From CAZQKL01 sp964593895 [NCBI: uncultured bacterium] (GTDB lineage Bacteria > DYJV01), in the NCBI GenBank assembly GCA_964593895.1, contig CAZQKL010000057.1, positions 1 through 13,418 of the forward strand: 13,418 bases of DNA. Direction: 5' to 3'. Within the stretch, counting starts at the first letter, position 1. Every line of letters starts with the position of its first letter. The position numbers were made by a program, and so were the translations under genes. This document shows positions 1 to 6,471 of the stretch, one piece after another. The notes beneath the pieces were generated by a model. That model was not told the origin of the DNA. It was given only the letters and a program-made list of their open reading frames with translations, and ran no database searches.

Positions 1-2
1 TT

Positions 3-215
3 GGAACAGGGGAAGAAATATCCATAAGAGATTTAGCTTATTTAATAAAAGATATTGTTGGGTTTAAAGGAGAGTTATATTTTAATCCTTCAAAACCAGA
101 TGGCACCATGAGAAAAGTAACAGATGTTTCAAAACTTCATTCATTAGGATGGAAACACAAAGTAGAGTTAATAGATGGAATTAAAATGCTTTATGATTGG
201 TATTTGAATAATTAA
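3..215 (+). CDS. fcl: GDP-L-fucose synthase, C-terminal part (5'-truncated by window edge)
   Basis: The last 70 codons of a gene that begins before the window; the open frame starts at base 3 and ends at TAA 213-215. The translation starts GTGEEISIRDLAYLIKDIVG and continues with the segment NPSKPDGTMRKVTDVSKL and then LGWKHKVELIDGI. These are the hallmark C-terminal features of GDP-4-keto-6-deoxymannose epimerase/reductase (Fcl/WcaG), a short-chain dehydrogenase-type enzyme. The 'KPDG(T)xRK' segment lies in the substrate-binding C-terminal domain. The enzyme makes GDP-L-fucose in the cytoplasm for polysaccharide or glycan synthesis. The Rossmann fold and catalytic Ser-Tyr-Lys lie outside the window and cannot be checked. 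The gene ends 2 bases before the glycosyltransferase start, consistent with one polysaccharide operon. Another sugar-nucleotide epimerase is possible but the C-terminal motif favours Fcl. Confidence 0.85.
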   Translation, partial: GTGEEISIRDLAYLIKDIVGFKGELYFNPSKPDGTMRKVTDVSKLHSLGWKHKVELIDGIKMLYDWYLNN

Positions 216-217
216 AA

Positions 218-1045
218 ATGATTAATGTTTCTCTTGTCTTATACAATAATTCAGAAAAAGAAATTGAAGATTTGATAAAAAATATTGTAAATTGCAAAAT
301 TGTTAAAAATTTTTTTATAATTGATAATTCAGAAAAAGAAATAAATGTTTTAAAACATAAAAAAATTATTTATAAGTTCAACACCAAAAACTTTGGCTAT
401 GGAAGAGCTCATAATTTTGCTCTAAAATATTCTTTAAATGAAAATGTTAAAGCTCATTTAATAATTAATCCAGATATAATAATTTCTGAAAATGATATTG
501 AAAAACTTTATTTTTTTTTAATGAATGATAAAAATATTGGAATAGTTGTGCCAAAAGTTATATATCCGAACGGAGAAATTCAATATATTTCAAAATTGCT
601 CCCTACCCCAAAAGATTTAATTTTTAGGAGATTTTTTCCAAATGCTAAAATTACTAAAAAAAATAATGAAAAATATGAATTGAGATTTACAAAATATGAA
701 AAAATTATGGAAATAGGAGTTGCTTCAGGCTCCTGTATGATGATAAAAAAGGAAGCATTAGAAAAAGTTGGATTATTTGATGAAAGATTTTTTATGTATC
801 TTGAAGATTATGATTTATCAAGAAGGGTGGGAATGTATTATAAAGTTATGCTTTACCCTGAAGTTACAATAGTTCATAGATATGAAATGCATTCATATAA
901 AAAATTTAAAATGTTAATAATCCACATAATTTCTGCAATAAAATATTTTAATAAATGGGGCTGGTTCTACGATAAATATAGAGAAAGAAAAAATTTAAAA
1001 ATTTTAGAAAAATTAAAATTTTACCAGAGAACTCCATTTATTTAA
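218..1045 (+). CDS. Glycosyltransferase family 2 (rhamnosyltransferase-like)
   Basis: A 275-residue GT-A fold glycosyltransferase that probably moves a sugar from a nucleotide donor onto a growing surface polysaccharide at the cytoplasmic face of the membrane. Visible features are the N-terminal beta strand (MINVSLVLYNN), NFGYGRAHNFAL (about 58-69), the metal/nucleotide motif NPD (84-86), the acceptor-site segment GVASGSCMMIKKEAL (167-181), FDERFFMYLEDYDLSRR (187-203) with the probable catalytic Glu196-Asp197, and a following conserved His (IVHRYE, about 218-223). This combination is typical of WbbL/RfbF-like GT2 enzymes that transfer rhamnose or related deoxysugars. No membrane segment is evident. 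No Shine-Dalgarno precedes the ATG, but the gap to the upstream fcl-like gene is only 2 bases, so translation is probably coupled. The 3' end overlaps the opposite-strand transglutaminase gene by 33 bases. Donor and acceptor cannot be deduced. Confidence 0.85.
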   Translation: MINVSLVLYNNSEKEIEDLIKNIVNCKIVKNFFIIDNSEKEINVLKHKKIIYKFNTKNFGYGRAHNFALKYSLNENVKAHLIINPDIIISENDIEKLYFFLMNDKNIGIVVPKVIYPNGEIQYISKLLPTPKDLIFRRFFPNAKITKKNNEKYELRFTKYEKIMEIGVASGSCMMIKKEALEKVGLFDERFFMYLEDYDLSRRVGMYYKVMLYPEVTIVHRYEMHSYKKFKMLIIHIISAIKYFNKWGWFYDKYRERKNLKILEKLKFYQRTPFI

Positions 1046-1657
1046 AATTTCCTCCCCCAATTCTTCCCTAAAACCTTTCATAACATAATCATAAGGGAAA
1101 TCAGGGAATTCTCCGCGGGGTTTTATGTATTCAAAGGTTAGTTCACCATATATATTATACTTTTCCAGTAAAGCATCACTTTCACCGTTAAATTCTGTAG
1201 GCTTATAACCAAACTTTTCGCACATCTCAATATTAAAAGTTGGGGCAACATAAATCCATTTTCCATTTAAATAAATTCCACAATACCCATGAAAATGAAA
1301 TGTTGTTCCAAAATATTTTTTTAATTTTTCAGGAGCATTATAATTTTTTATATCCCAAAAAACAAGTTTTGAAGGAATATTAGCACATCTTAACATTGAA
1401 CAAAGTAATATTGCTTTTTGAATACAATATCCGCTTCCCCTTTTTAATATAAAACTGCTTTTATAAAATTCAGGTTTATCCCATGGACTATATGGATTAT
1501 ACCATATTTTATCTCTAACAAAATAGAATAATTTTACCGCTTTTTCTTTTTCTGAATTTGAACCACTTATAAGCTCTGAAACTTTGCTTTTTACAATTTC
1601 TTCGTTAAAATCTAAAAAATATGTGCTTTTTAAATATTCTTTCATGCTATTTTTCAT
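1013..1657 (-). CDS. Transglutaminase-like cysteine protein with atypical third triad position
   Basis: About 214 residues from ATG 1657. A TTG two codons upstream (1663) and an ATG at 1645 are alternatives, and none has a clear ribosome site. The protein carries the papain-like transglutaminase core. A helix rich in basic and aromatic residues (FYFVRDKIWYNP) precedes the nucleophile Cys78 in GSGYCIQKAILLCSMLR, which also has the usual helix after it. The His is His123 in FHFHGYCGIYLNGKW. The third triad residue normally sits in a W-x-x-x-D-P/A-T motif, but here the motif is WIYVAPTFN, so Ala replaces Asp. From memory, a bacterial subfamily carries a similar 'ATPAFN' motif followed by 'CEKFG.KP.EF.G', which matches here (MCEKFGYKPTEFNG). 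The change may therefore be a subfamily trait rather than decay. There is no signal peptide, so it is probably cytoplasmic. It could be a peptidase, amidase or non-catalytic protein. It is a single-gene unit between two plus-strand operons. Confidence 0.75.
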   Translation of the reverse strand: MKNSMKEYLKSTYFLDFNEEIVKSKVSELISGSNSEKEKAVKLFYFVRDKIWYNPYSPWDKPEFYKSSFILKRGSGYCIQKAILLCSMLRCANIPSKLVFWDIKNYNAPEKLKKYFGTTFHFHGYCGIYLNGKWIYVAPTFNIEMCEKFGYKPTEFNGESDALLEKYNIYGELTFEYIKPRGEFPDFPYDYVMKGFREELGEEILNKWSSLVKF

Positions 1658-1706
1658 ACACAATTTTCAAAAAAAATTAAACAAAAAATTTGTGATTTCT
1701 TTCTTT

Positions 1707-1735
1707 TTGACATCATATATTAATTTTGATAAAAA
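1707..1735 (+). promoter_or_regulatory. Promoter of the pan operon (sigma-70 type, extended -10)
   Basis: A perfect TTGACA -35 box occupies 1707-1712. After a 17-base spacer comes TAAAAA (1730-1735) as -10, with TG at 1727-1728 in the extended -10 position. The predicted start of transcription is about 1741-1743. That is exactly where the GC-rich structured leader begins (CCGCCTG at 1743-1749). In AT-rich DNA a weak -10 alone means little, but a consensus -35 at correct spacing and the match to the leader's first paired base make this convincing. Confidence 0.7.
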
Positions 1736-1780
1736 AAATTATCCGCCTGGATCGGTTACGACCGGGACGGAAGGTTAAAT

Positions 1781-1858
1781 ATGGAAAAAAGAAATTTTAA
1801 TACTTGTACTTGCATAGAAGCCTTCCGTCTAAGCAGGCGGAAGGCTTTTTTAATTTAA
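1781..1858 (+). CDS. Possible 25-residue leader peptide in the panB leader
   Basis: An ATG at 1781 lies 6 bases after GGAAGG (1769-1774), a good ribosome site. It opens a 25-codon frame ending at TAA 1856-1858. The peptide begins [15 protein letters not shown] and ends RKAFLI. Codons 8-11 are Thr-Cys-Thr-Cys (1802-1813), just upstream of the terminator's 5' arm, where a stalled ribosome would cover that arm. The Shine-Dalgarno is also the P3 strand of the alternative fold, and the stop codon overlaps the panB ribosome site (AAGGAG 1857-1862). Against this, the frame runs through the terminator rather than stopping before it as in trpL, and its last third is dictated by hairpin sequence. It may therefore be chance. 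Confidence 0.3.
   Translation: MEKRNFNTCTCIEAFRLSRRKAFLI
1820..1851 (+). terminator. Intrinsic terminator/attenuator upstream of panB
   Basis: The stem is GCCTTCCGTCT (1820-1830) with AGGCGGAAGGC (1835-1845), 11 pairs including one G-U, with loop AAGC (1831-1834). Six T follow (1846-1851), and flanking A residues at 1818-1819 can extend the stem into the T tract. It lies only 6 bases before the panB ribosome site and downstream of the pan promoter. No plus-strand gene immediately precedes it, so its natural role is conditional termination of the pan transcript. Confidence 0.8.
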
Positions 1859-1868
1859 GGAGAATATG

Positions 1869-2663
1869 ATGAAAAAAATTACAACATCAATAATTAAAGA
1901 GAAAAAATTAAAAAAAGAAAAAATCACAATGCTAACAGCATACGATTACTGCTTTGGTAAAATAGTTGATGAAGCTGGAATTGATATAATTCTTGTTGGT
2001 GATTCATTAGGAATGGTATTTTGCGGGGATGATAATACTTTGGGAGTAACTTTAGAGCAAATGATTTATCACACAAAAGCAGTGAAAAAAGGTGTAAAAA
2101 ATGCTCTTGTTGTTATAGATATGCCATTTCTCACCTACAATGTATCAATAGAAAAAACCATTGAAAATTGCGGAAAAGCAATTAAAGAAAGTAATGCTGA
2201 AGCTGTAAAAATTGAAGGTGGAGTTAATGTTGCAGACAAAATCAAAGCTTTAACTAACGCAGGAATCCCAGTTATGGGACATATTGGACTTACTCCACAA
2301 TATATTCACCAGCTTGGAGGTTTTAAAGTTCAAAAAGAAAAAGAAAAGTTAACTAATGATGCAAAAGCAGTTGAAGAAGCTGGAGCTTTTTCAATTGTTC
2401 TTGAATGCGTTCCTGAAGAAATTGCAAAAGAGATTACTGAAACTCTTTCCATACCTACAATTGGAATTGGCGCAGGTAGATACTGCGATGGTCAGGTGCT
2501 TGTAATAAATGATATGCTTGGGTTATTTGATAGATTTTTACCAAAATTTGTAAAAAGATATGCAAATCTAAAAGAAATTGCTGTAAATTCAATAAAAGAA
2601 TTTATTTCAGATGTTAAAAATCAAAAATTCCCAGAGGAAAAACATATATTTAAATTGGAGTAA
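1869..2663 (+). CDS. panB: 3-methyl-2-oxobutanoate hydroxymethyltransferase
   Basis: PanB transfers a hydroxymethyl group from 5,10-methylene-tetrahydrofolate to 2-oxoisovalerate to give ketopantoate, the first committed step of pantothenate synthesis in the cytoplasm. The 264-residue length is normal for this (beta/alpha)8 enzyme. Visible motifs are MLTAYDY (about 21-27) and LVGDSLGMV with the metal ligand Asp45. Further ones are VIDMPF (Asp84), AVKIEGG (Glu116), GHIGLTPQ (about 137-144), LECVPEE with the probable catalytic Glu179, and GIGAG. Tandem ATGs lie at 1866 and 1869. I prefer 1869 because AAGGAG (1857-1862) is 6 bases away, against 3 for 1866. It is the first gene of the pan operon and sits directly behind the attenuator-like leader, so transcription probably responds to a metabolite or to translation. 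The panC start is 3 bases after the stop. Confidence 0.97.
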   Translation: MKKITTSIIKEKKLKKEKITMLTAYDYCFGKIVDEAGIDIILVGDSLGMVFCGDDNTLGVTLEQMIYHTKAVKKGVKNALVVIDMPFLTYNVSIEKTIENCGKAIKESNAEAVKIEGGVNVADKIKALTNAGIPVMGHIGLTPQYIHQLGGFKVQKEKEKLTNDAKAVEEAGAFSIVLECVPEEIAKEITETLSIPTIGIGAGRYCDGQVLVINDMLGLFDRFLPKFVKRYANLKEIAVNSIKEFISDVKNQKFPEEKHIFKLE

Positions 2664-2666
2664 AAG

Positions 2667-3515
2667 ATGGAAATATTTAAAGACCCAAAAGAAATTCAAA
2701 ATTTTTTAATTAATTTAAAGAAAAATGGGAAAAAAATCTCATTTGTTCCAACAATGGGTTATCTTCATGAAGGACATCTATCTCTTATGCGAAAAGCAAG
2801 GAAATATGGTGATATTTTAGTTGTAAGCATTTTTGTTAACCCAACTCAATTTGGTCCAAATGAAGACCTTGATAGATACCCAAGAGATTTTGAAGGAGAT
2901 CAGAAAAAGTGTGAAAAAATTCCAGTTGATATAATCTTTTATCCTACAAATGAAAATATGTATCCTGAAAATTTCCAAACTTATGTAGAAGTTACAAAAG
3001 TTACTAAAAATCTCTGCGGACTTTCCAGGCCAACTCATTTTAGAGGAGTAGCAACTGTTGTTGCAAAATTATTTAATATAATCCAGCCAGATTATGCTTT
3101 CTTTGGTGAAAAAGATTTTCAACAGCTTGTTGTCATAAAGCAAATGGTTAGAGATTTAAATTTTCCTATAGAGATTATAGGTTGTCCAATTGTAAGAGAA
3201 CCTGACGGATTGGCAATGAGCTCAAGAAACGCCTATCTTAATAAAGAGGAAAGAGCTCAAGCTTTATGTCTTTATAAATCCATTTGCAAAGTAAAAGAGC
3301 TTTTTCAGAATGGGGAAAGAAATGTTTCAGTATTATTAGATGAAGCGGAAAAAGTTATAAAAAGTTATCCACTTGCAGAGATTGATTATGTTAAAATTGT
3401 TGATATAAACACAATGGAGGATGTAAAAGAAGAAATAGATAAACCAGCTTTATATGCAGTTGCAGTAAAAATTGGAAATACAAGATTAATAGATAACTGC
3501 AAATTATTACCTTAG
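2667..3515 (+). CDS. panC: Pantothenate synthetase (pantoate-beta-alanine ligase)
   Basis: PanC joins pantoate and beta-alanine using ATP through a pantoyl-adenylate intermediate, the last step of pantothenate synthesis. At 282 residues it has the usual length. The nucleotidyltransferase signature [13 protein letters not shown] lies at about 28-40 (HIGH-like motif with His34 and His37). It is followed by [22 protein letters not shown] (about 52-73, split here only for description), [16 protein letters not shown] for pantoate binding, FGEKDFQQL, and the KMSKS-like loop MSSRNAYL. The C-terminal dimer/lid domain is complete and ends [15 protein letters not shown] at 2657-2660 sits 6 bases before the ATG, inside the end of panB, so the two are translated in tandem. 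Pantoate must come from ketopantoate by a reductase (PanE or IlvC) not encoded in this window. Confidence 0.97.
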   Translation: MEIFKDPKEIQNFLINLKKNGKKISFVPTMGYLHEGHLSLMRKARKYGDILVVSIFVNPTQFGPNEDLDRYPRDFEGDQKKCEKIPVDIIFYPTNENMYPENFQTYVEVTKVTKNLCGLSRPTHFRGVATVVAKLFNIIQPDYAFFGEKDFQQLVVIKQMVRDLNFPIEIIGCPIVREPDGLAMSSRNAYLNKEERAQALCLYKSICKVKELFQNGERNVSVLLDEAEKVIKSYPLAEIDYVKIVDINTMEDVKEEIDKPALYAVAVKIGNTRLIDNCKLLP

Positions 3516-3526
3516 GAGGCATAATT

Positions 3527-3874
3527 ATGTTTAGAATTATGCTAAAATCAAAAATTCATAGAGCAAAAGTTACTGGAGCTGACCTCAATTATGAGGGAAG
3601 CATCACGATAGATAAAGATTTACTTGAAAAAGCAGATATAAAACCTTATGAGCAAGTTCAGATTTACAATATTTCAAATGGTGAAAGATTTGAGACCTAT
3701 GTAATTGAAGGAGATAGAGGGTCTGGGGAAATATGTTTAAATGGAGCTGCAGCAAGACTTGTGCAAAAAGGTGATCTAATAATTATTGCATCATACGTTA
3801 TGATACCTGAAGAAAAAGTTGATTCTCATAAGCCAAAATACGTTTTTGTAGATGAATTTAATAGAGCAAGGTAA
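3527..3874 (+). CDS. panD: Aspartate 1-decarboxylase proenzyme
   Basis: PanD makes beta-alanine from L-aspartate for PanC. It is a small pyruvoyl enzyme that cleaves itself between Gly and Ser to form the cofactor. Counting from this ATG, the cleavage site YEGS places Gly24-Ser25 exactly at the classical position. The catalytic residues Lys9 (SKIHRAKVT), Arg54, Thr57 and Tyr58 ([10 protein letters not shown]) and the NGAAARL motif (about 72-78) are all present, so the proenzyme should be active. A strong AGGAGG (3514-3519) overlaps the panC stop and supports this start. The length of 115 residues is slightly short but complete. In some bacteria cleavage needs the acetyltransferase-like PanZ or PanM, and none is encoded here. 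The last 23 bases overlap the following amidohydrolase gene. Confidence 0.96.
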   Translation: MFRIMLKSKIHRAKVTGADLNYEGSITIDKDLLEKADIKPYEQVQIYNISNGERFETYVIEGDRGSGEICLNGAAARLVQKGDLIIIASYVMIPEEKVDSHKPKYVFVDEFNRAR

Positions 3875-4952
3875 ATTTTATAAAACAAAAATATTAATTG
3901 ACATTAACGCAAATGTTTATTTTGATACAATTTTTAAATATGAAAATAAAAAAATTCAAATAATTAAAAGAGCAAAAAAAGTTATTGAATTAACAAATTC
4001 AATTGTTTTCCCATCATTTGTAAATGCTCATACCCATCTTGAACTTACAAATATTGATAAGAAAAAATTAAATTTCATATCATTTATTGACTGGATTCTC
4101 TCCCTAATAATTGAAAAAAAGAAAAAAAATTTAGAATTTTTTTTAAATTCCTATAAATTAGGTAAAAAAATCCTTAATAATTTCTTCACTTATACATTTG
4201 GAAATATTTTGTCCAAAGACCTATTTTCATTCATTGAAGAGAAAGATTTTTGTTATAACTTTGTTGAAATAATTGAATATAACGAGGAAAACATTGAATA
4301 TGTAAACTTAAATTATCCAAAAATTTCAATCCACTCATTTTTTACAGTTCACCCAAAATTAATAGAAAAAATTTTACAATTAAACTTGCCTATTTCCATG
4401 CATTTTTTTGAATCAAAAGAGGAATTTGATTATTTAATTTATGGAACTGGACCAATTGTTGAAAAATTGTATAAATTTACTAACCTCACACCGTTAAAAT
4501 ATAAACCAGATTATTTTAAAAAATTTCTTTTAGAAGGAAGAAATATTCAGCTTGTTCATCTATCAAATCTTCCAGATTTTTTAAAACCTTTAATTTTAAA
4601 AAAGAAAAGTTCCATATTCTATACATTATGCCCAAGGTCAAATTCAAAATTTGGATTTAAATCACCATACAGATTTTTCATAAAAAATAAACTTCCATTT
4701 TCTCTTGGCACAGATAGTCTCTGTTCAAATGATGATTTAAATGTTGTTAATGAGGCAATTTTTATCCTTGAGGATATGAAAGATGATATTGATGTGGAAA
4801 TTTTAAGTAAACTTCTATTTTTAGCATTAACAAAATGGGGATATGAAACAATATTTGTAAAAAAGGTTTATTACTGTTTTAAAGAAAATATACCTTTTAG
4901 TAAAAAAGATTTCAGTTTTTACAATTTTTTAAAACTTTTTAGCACAATTTAA
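3852..4952 (+). CDS. Amidohydrolase-superfamily deaminase-like protein
   Basis: A 366-residue metal-dependent hydrolase of the amidohydrolase superfamily, closest by motif to the cytosine/guanine/aminofutalosine deaminase and TRZ/ATZ group. The N-terminal metal motif is [10 protein letters not shown] (His60, His62). Then come ISMHFFES (His184, Glu187, the HxxE pair of deaminases), LVHLSNL (His236), [12 protein letters not shown] (about 258-268) and [15 protein letters not shown] (Asp288). All expected metal and catalytic positions are occupied, so it should be active, probably with one zinc or iron. The substrate cannot be read from sequence. The GTDSLxSN form resembles aminodeoxyfutalosine deaminases of menaquinone synthesis, but no other mqn gene is visible. 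The start lies 23 bases inside panD with no clear ribosome site, and no other in-frame ATG is near, so translation probably depends on ribosomes from panD. It ends tail to tail with the DUF35 gene, overlapping by 14 bases. Confidence 0.8.
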   Translation: MNLIEQGKFYKTKILIDINANVYFDTIFKYENKKIQIIKRAKKVIELTNSIVFPSFVNAHTHLELTNIDKKKLNFISFIDWILSLIIEKKKKNLEFFLNSYKLGKKILNNFFTYTFGNILSKDLFSFIEEKDFCYNFVEIIEYNEENIEYVNLNYPKISIHSFFTVHPKLIEKILQLNLPISMHFFESKEEFDYLIYGTGPIVEKLYKFTNLTPLKYKPDYFKKFLLEGRNIQLVHLSNLPDFLKPLILKKKSSIFYTLCPRSNSKFGFKSPYRFFIKNKLPFSLGTDSLCSNDDLNVVNEAIFILEDMKDDIDVEILSKLLFLALTKWGYETIFVKKVYYCFKENIPFSKKDFSFYNFLKLFSTI

Positions 4953-5304
4953 AAATTGGAATAAATTTATCTTCAAATTTTTCCCAGATTAACTCTACAT
5001 CTTTTCCACATTCCAATAAAGAAAAATCATCTGTAACAATATTTGACATAAATTTTACTCCTTCTGAAAGCTCAATAATTGCAACAACATATGGAATTTT
5101 ATCTTTAAATTCTTTATGAAAAGGAATGTAAAAAATTGTATATGAAAATATTTTACCCTTCCCTTCTGCCTGAATATAATCAATATCAAAGCTTAAACAC
5201 TCTGGACATGAAATTGTATATGGCCATATAACTTTCCCACAATTATTACATTTTTGAAGCATAAGTTTTTTTTCCTTACAATATTCCCAGAATATTTTTT
5301 CCAT
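4939..5304 (-). CDS. DUF35 protein: zinc ribbon plus acyl-CoA-associated OB fold
   Basis: A 121-residue protein of the DUF35/ChsH2-C-terminal type. A rubredoxin-like zinc ribbon carries four Cys (CNNCGK at 19-22 and CPEC at 33-36). It is followed by an OB-fold domain (GKGKIFSYTIFYIPF, about 48-62, then PYVVAIIELSEGVKFMSNI). Such proteins are partner subunits of thiolase-fold enzymes. In archaea they bridge the thiolase and HMG-CoA synthase, and in steroid-degrading actinobacteria they bind the Ltp2 aldolase and a hydratase. The gene starts directly on the stop codon of the thiolase-fold gene (TAAATG) and has GAGGAA about 8 bases upstream, so the two subunits are translated together. This pairing is the best evidence for a heteromeric acyl-CoA complex. 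It is the last gene of the minus-strand run. Confidence 0.88.
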   Translation of the reverse strand: MEKIFWEYCKEKKLMLQKCNNCGKVIWPYTISCPECLSFDIDYIQAEGKGKIFSYTIFYIPFHKEFKDKIPYVVAIIELSEGVKFMSNIVTDDFSLLECGKDVELIWEKFEDKFIPIFKLC

Positions 5305-6471
5305 TTAATACTTCCTCAAAATTATTGTTGAATGACTCTGAAGAACCCCACCATTATCACAGCAGAGGATAATTTCCACATCTTTAAGCTGTCTTTCACC
5401 ACATCTACCCATTAATTGCATTACCCCTTCTGTAATTGGAGTTAATCCCATAAAATAAGCTTCAGCAAGCAATCCACCAGAAGTATTAACCGGGAATTCT
5501 CCTCCTGGAGCGGTTCTTCCATTTTTAAAAAAGTCTTTTCCTTCACCAGGCGCAAAAAAACCGTAATCCTGCATAGTTAATTCAACTGTATAGGTGAAAC
5601 AATCATAAATTTCGCAGGCATCTATTTCATCAATGGTTATTCCTGCCATTTCAAATGCCATTTTACCAGATTCTTTTGCTCCAGTTGGTCCTGCTAAAAA
5701 ATCAGCATTATGAACATCTGTGGAGGGATTTGCCTCTCCCAATCCCATTATTGTTACAACTGGATTTTTTAAATCTTTAGCTCTTTCAGTAGAAGTTATA
5801 ATCAATGCTCTTGCACCATCAGAAATTAATGCGCAATCATGTTTTCTAAATGGATATGCGATATATGGAGATGAAAAATAATCTTCATGACTTAAAGGCT
5901 CGTTGTAATAAAAGGCATTAGGATTTAAATTAGCCCATTTTCTTTGGTTAACCGCTATTTCAACCCATGTTTCTGGTCCAGTTTTAAACTCATGCATGCC
6001 TCTTCTTGCAGCAATCGCATAATCTCCAACAAATCCAAATTCTCCAAATATTGAGTTGAAATAAAATGATTCTTGATGAGTTGCTTCATTAACAAACATC
6101 CTTTTACCAGAATAAGCATTATCTCCATAAATCATTAGCACATAATTACAAAATCCTGCTTCAATAAGAGAAACCGCCTGGATAAAATGATTTCTCTGAC
6201 AAAATGATTCTTGAGTTAAAATAGTTGGCTTTATACCAAGCATTTGTGCTACAAGATATGGAGTAACCACAGGTTCATCCTTCATTAATGGAGTAAATTG
6301 TCTGTAAAGCATAAGACAATCAATATCTTCTTTTTTCAATCCAGCATCTTTTATAGCATTTATTCCAGCTTCAATACAAAAAGATAGTGCTGTTCTTCCT
6401 TTAACTTTGCCTTGAGGAGTAAACCCTATGCCAACAATAGCAAATTTATCTCTCAATTTTTTTAAATTCAT
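5305..6471 (-). CDS. Thiolase-fold (SCP-x/Ltp2-like) acyl-CoA enzyme
   Basis: A 388-residue protein of the thiolase superfamily, SCP-x/lipid-transfer branch. The N-terminal half begins DKFAIVGIGFTPQGK and contains AVSLIEAGFCNYVLMIYGD (about 99-117). The C-terminal half has ACEIYDCFTYTVEL (about 285-298), the turn PVNTSGGLLAEAYFMGL (about 327-343) and MQLMGRCGERQ (351-361). Where thiolases carry the nucleophilic Cys, this protein has Ser89 by my alignment, with a Cys at 91. Where they carry the His of the GHxxG motif, it has Tyr339. Loss of these residues and a Tyr at this site are features of Ltp2-type retro-aldolases that work with a DUF35 subunit, which is the next gene. I infer a C-C lyase acting on a beta-hydroxyacyl-CoA, with lower confidence than the fold. 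The ATG overlaps the toxin stop (ATGA). Confidence 0.85.
   Translation of the reverse strand: MNLKKLRDKFAIVGIGFTPQGKVKGRTALSFCIEAGINAIKDAGLKKEDIDCLMLYRQFTPLMKDEPVVTPYLVAQMLGIKPTILTQESFCQRNHFIQAVSLIEAGFCNYVLMIYGDNAYSGKRMFVNEATHQESFYFNSIFGEFGFVGDYAIAARRGMHEFKTGPETWVEIAVNQRKWANLNPNAFYYNEPLSHEDYFSSPYIAYPFRKHDCALISDGARALIITSTERAKDLKNPVVTIMGLGEANPSTDVHNADFLAGPTGAKESGKMAFEMAGITIDEIDACEIYDCFTYTVELTMQDYGFFAPGEGKDFFKNGRTAPGGEFPVNTSGGLLAEAYFMGLTPITEGVMQLMGRCGERQLKDVEIILCCDNGGVLQSHSTIILRKY

Larger units (their letters stand above)
1742..1862 (+). promoter_or_regulatory. Switch-like RNA leader of panB (terminator/antiterminator)
   Basis: Two GC-rich blocks (1743-1774 about 69% GC; 1820-1845 about 65% GC) stand out from the AT-rich surroundings, and I see two mutually exclusive folds. 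Fold A is an intrinsic terminator at 1820-1851. Fold B has three stems. P1 pairs CCGCCTG (1743-1749) with CAGGCGG (1834-1840). P2 is a small hairpin, CGGT (1753-1756), loop TACG, ACCG (1761-1764). P3 pairs GACGGAAGG (1766-1774) with CCTTCCGTC (1821-1829) and can extend by one wobble and one A-U pair. P1 and P3 use both arms of the terminator, so fold B would allow read-through into panB. This is the layout of a transcription attenuator or riboswitch. A known 'pan motif' RNA occurs upstream of pan genes in other bacteria, but I cannot match its two bulged-adenosine hairpins here. The effector is unknown. Confidence 0.65.

Noticed and set aside
1584-1778. Plus-strand open frame of 64 codons ahead of the pan promoter and leader
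   Set aside because: It starts within the opposite-strand transglutaminase gene, spans the promoter, has no ribosome site or recognisable protein pattern, and ends inside the RNA leader.
1743-1780. Possible guanidine-II (mini-ykkC) or T-box element in the panB leader
   Set aside because: The TACG-loop hairpin lacks the paired ACGR hairpins of guanidine-II, and no T-box sequence (the conserved GGTGG-type bulge) or specifier stem is present.
2817-3038. Minus-strand open frame inside panC
   Set aside because: Shadow of a well-conserved gene, with no start signal and a composition unlike a real protein.
4945-4958. Palindrome CAATTT-AA-AAATTG at the tail-to-tail junction, as a terminator
   Set aside because: Pure A/T-rich six-base stem with a two-base loop and no T tract; such repeats are common by chance here.
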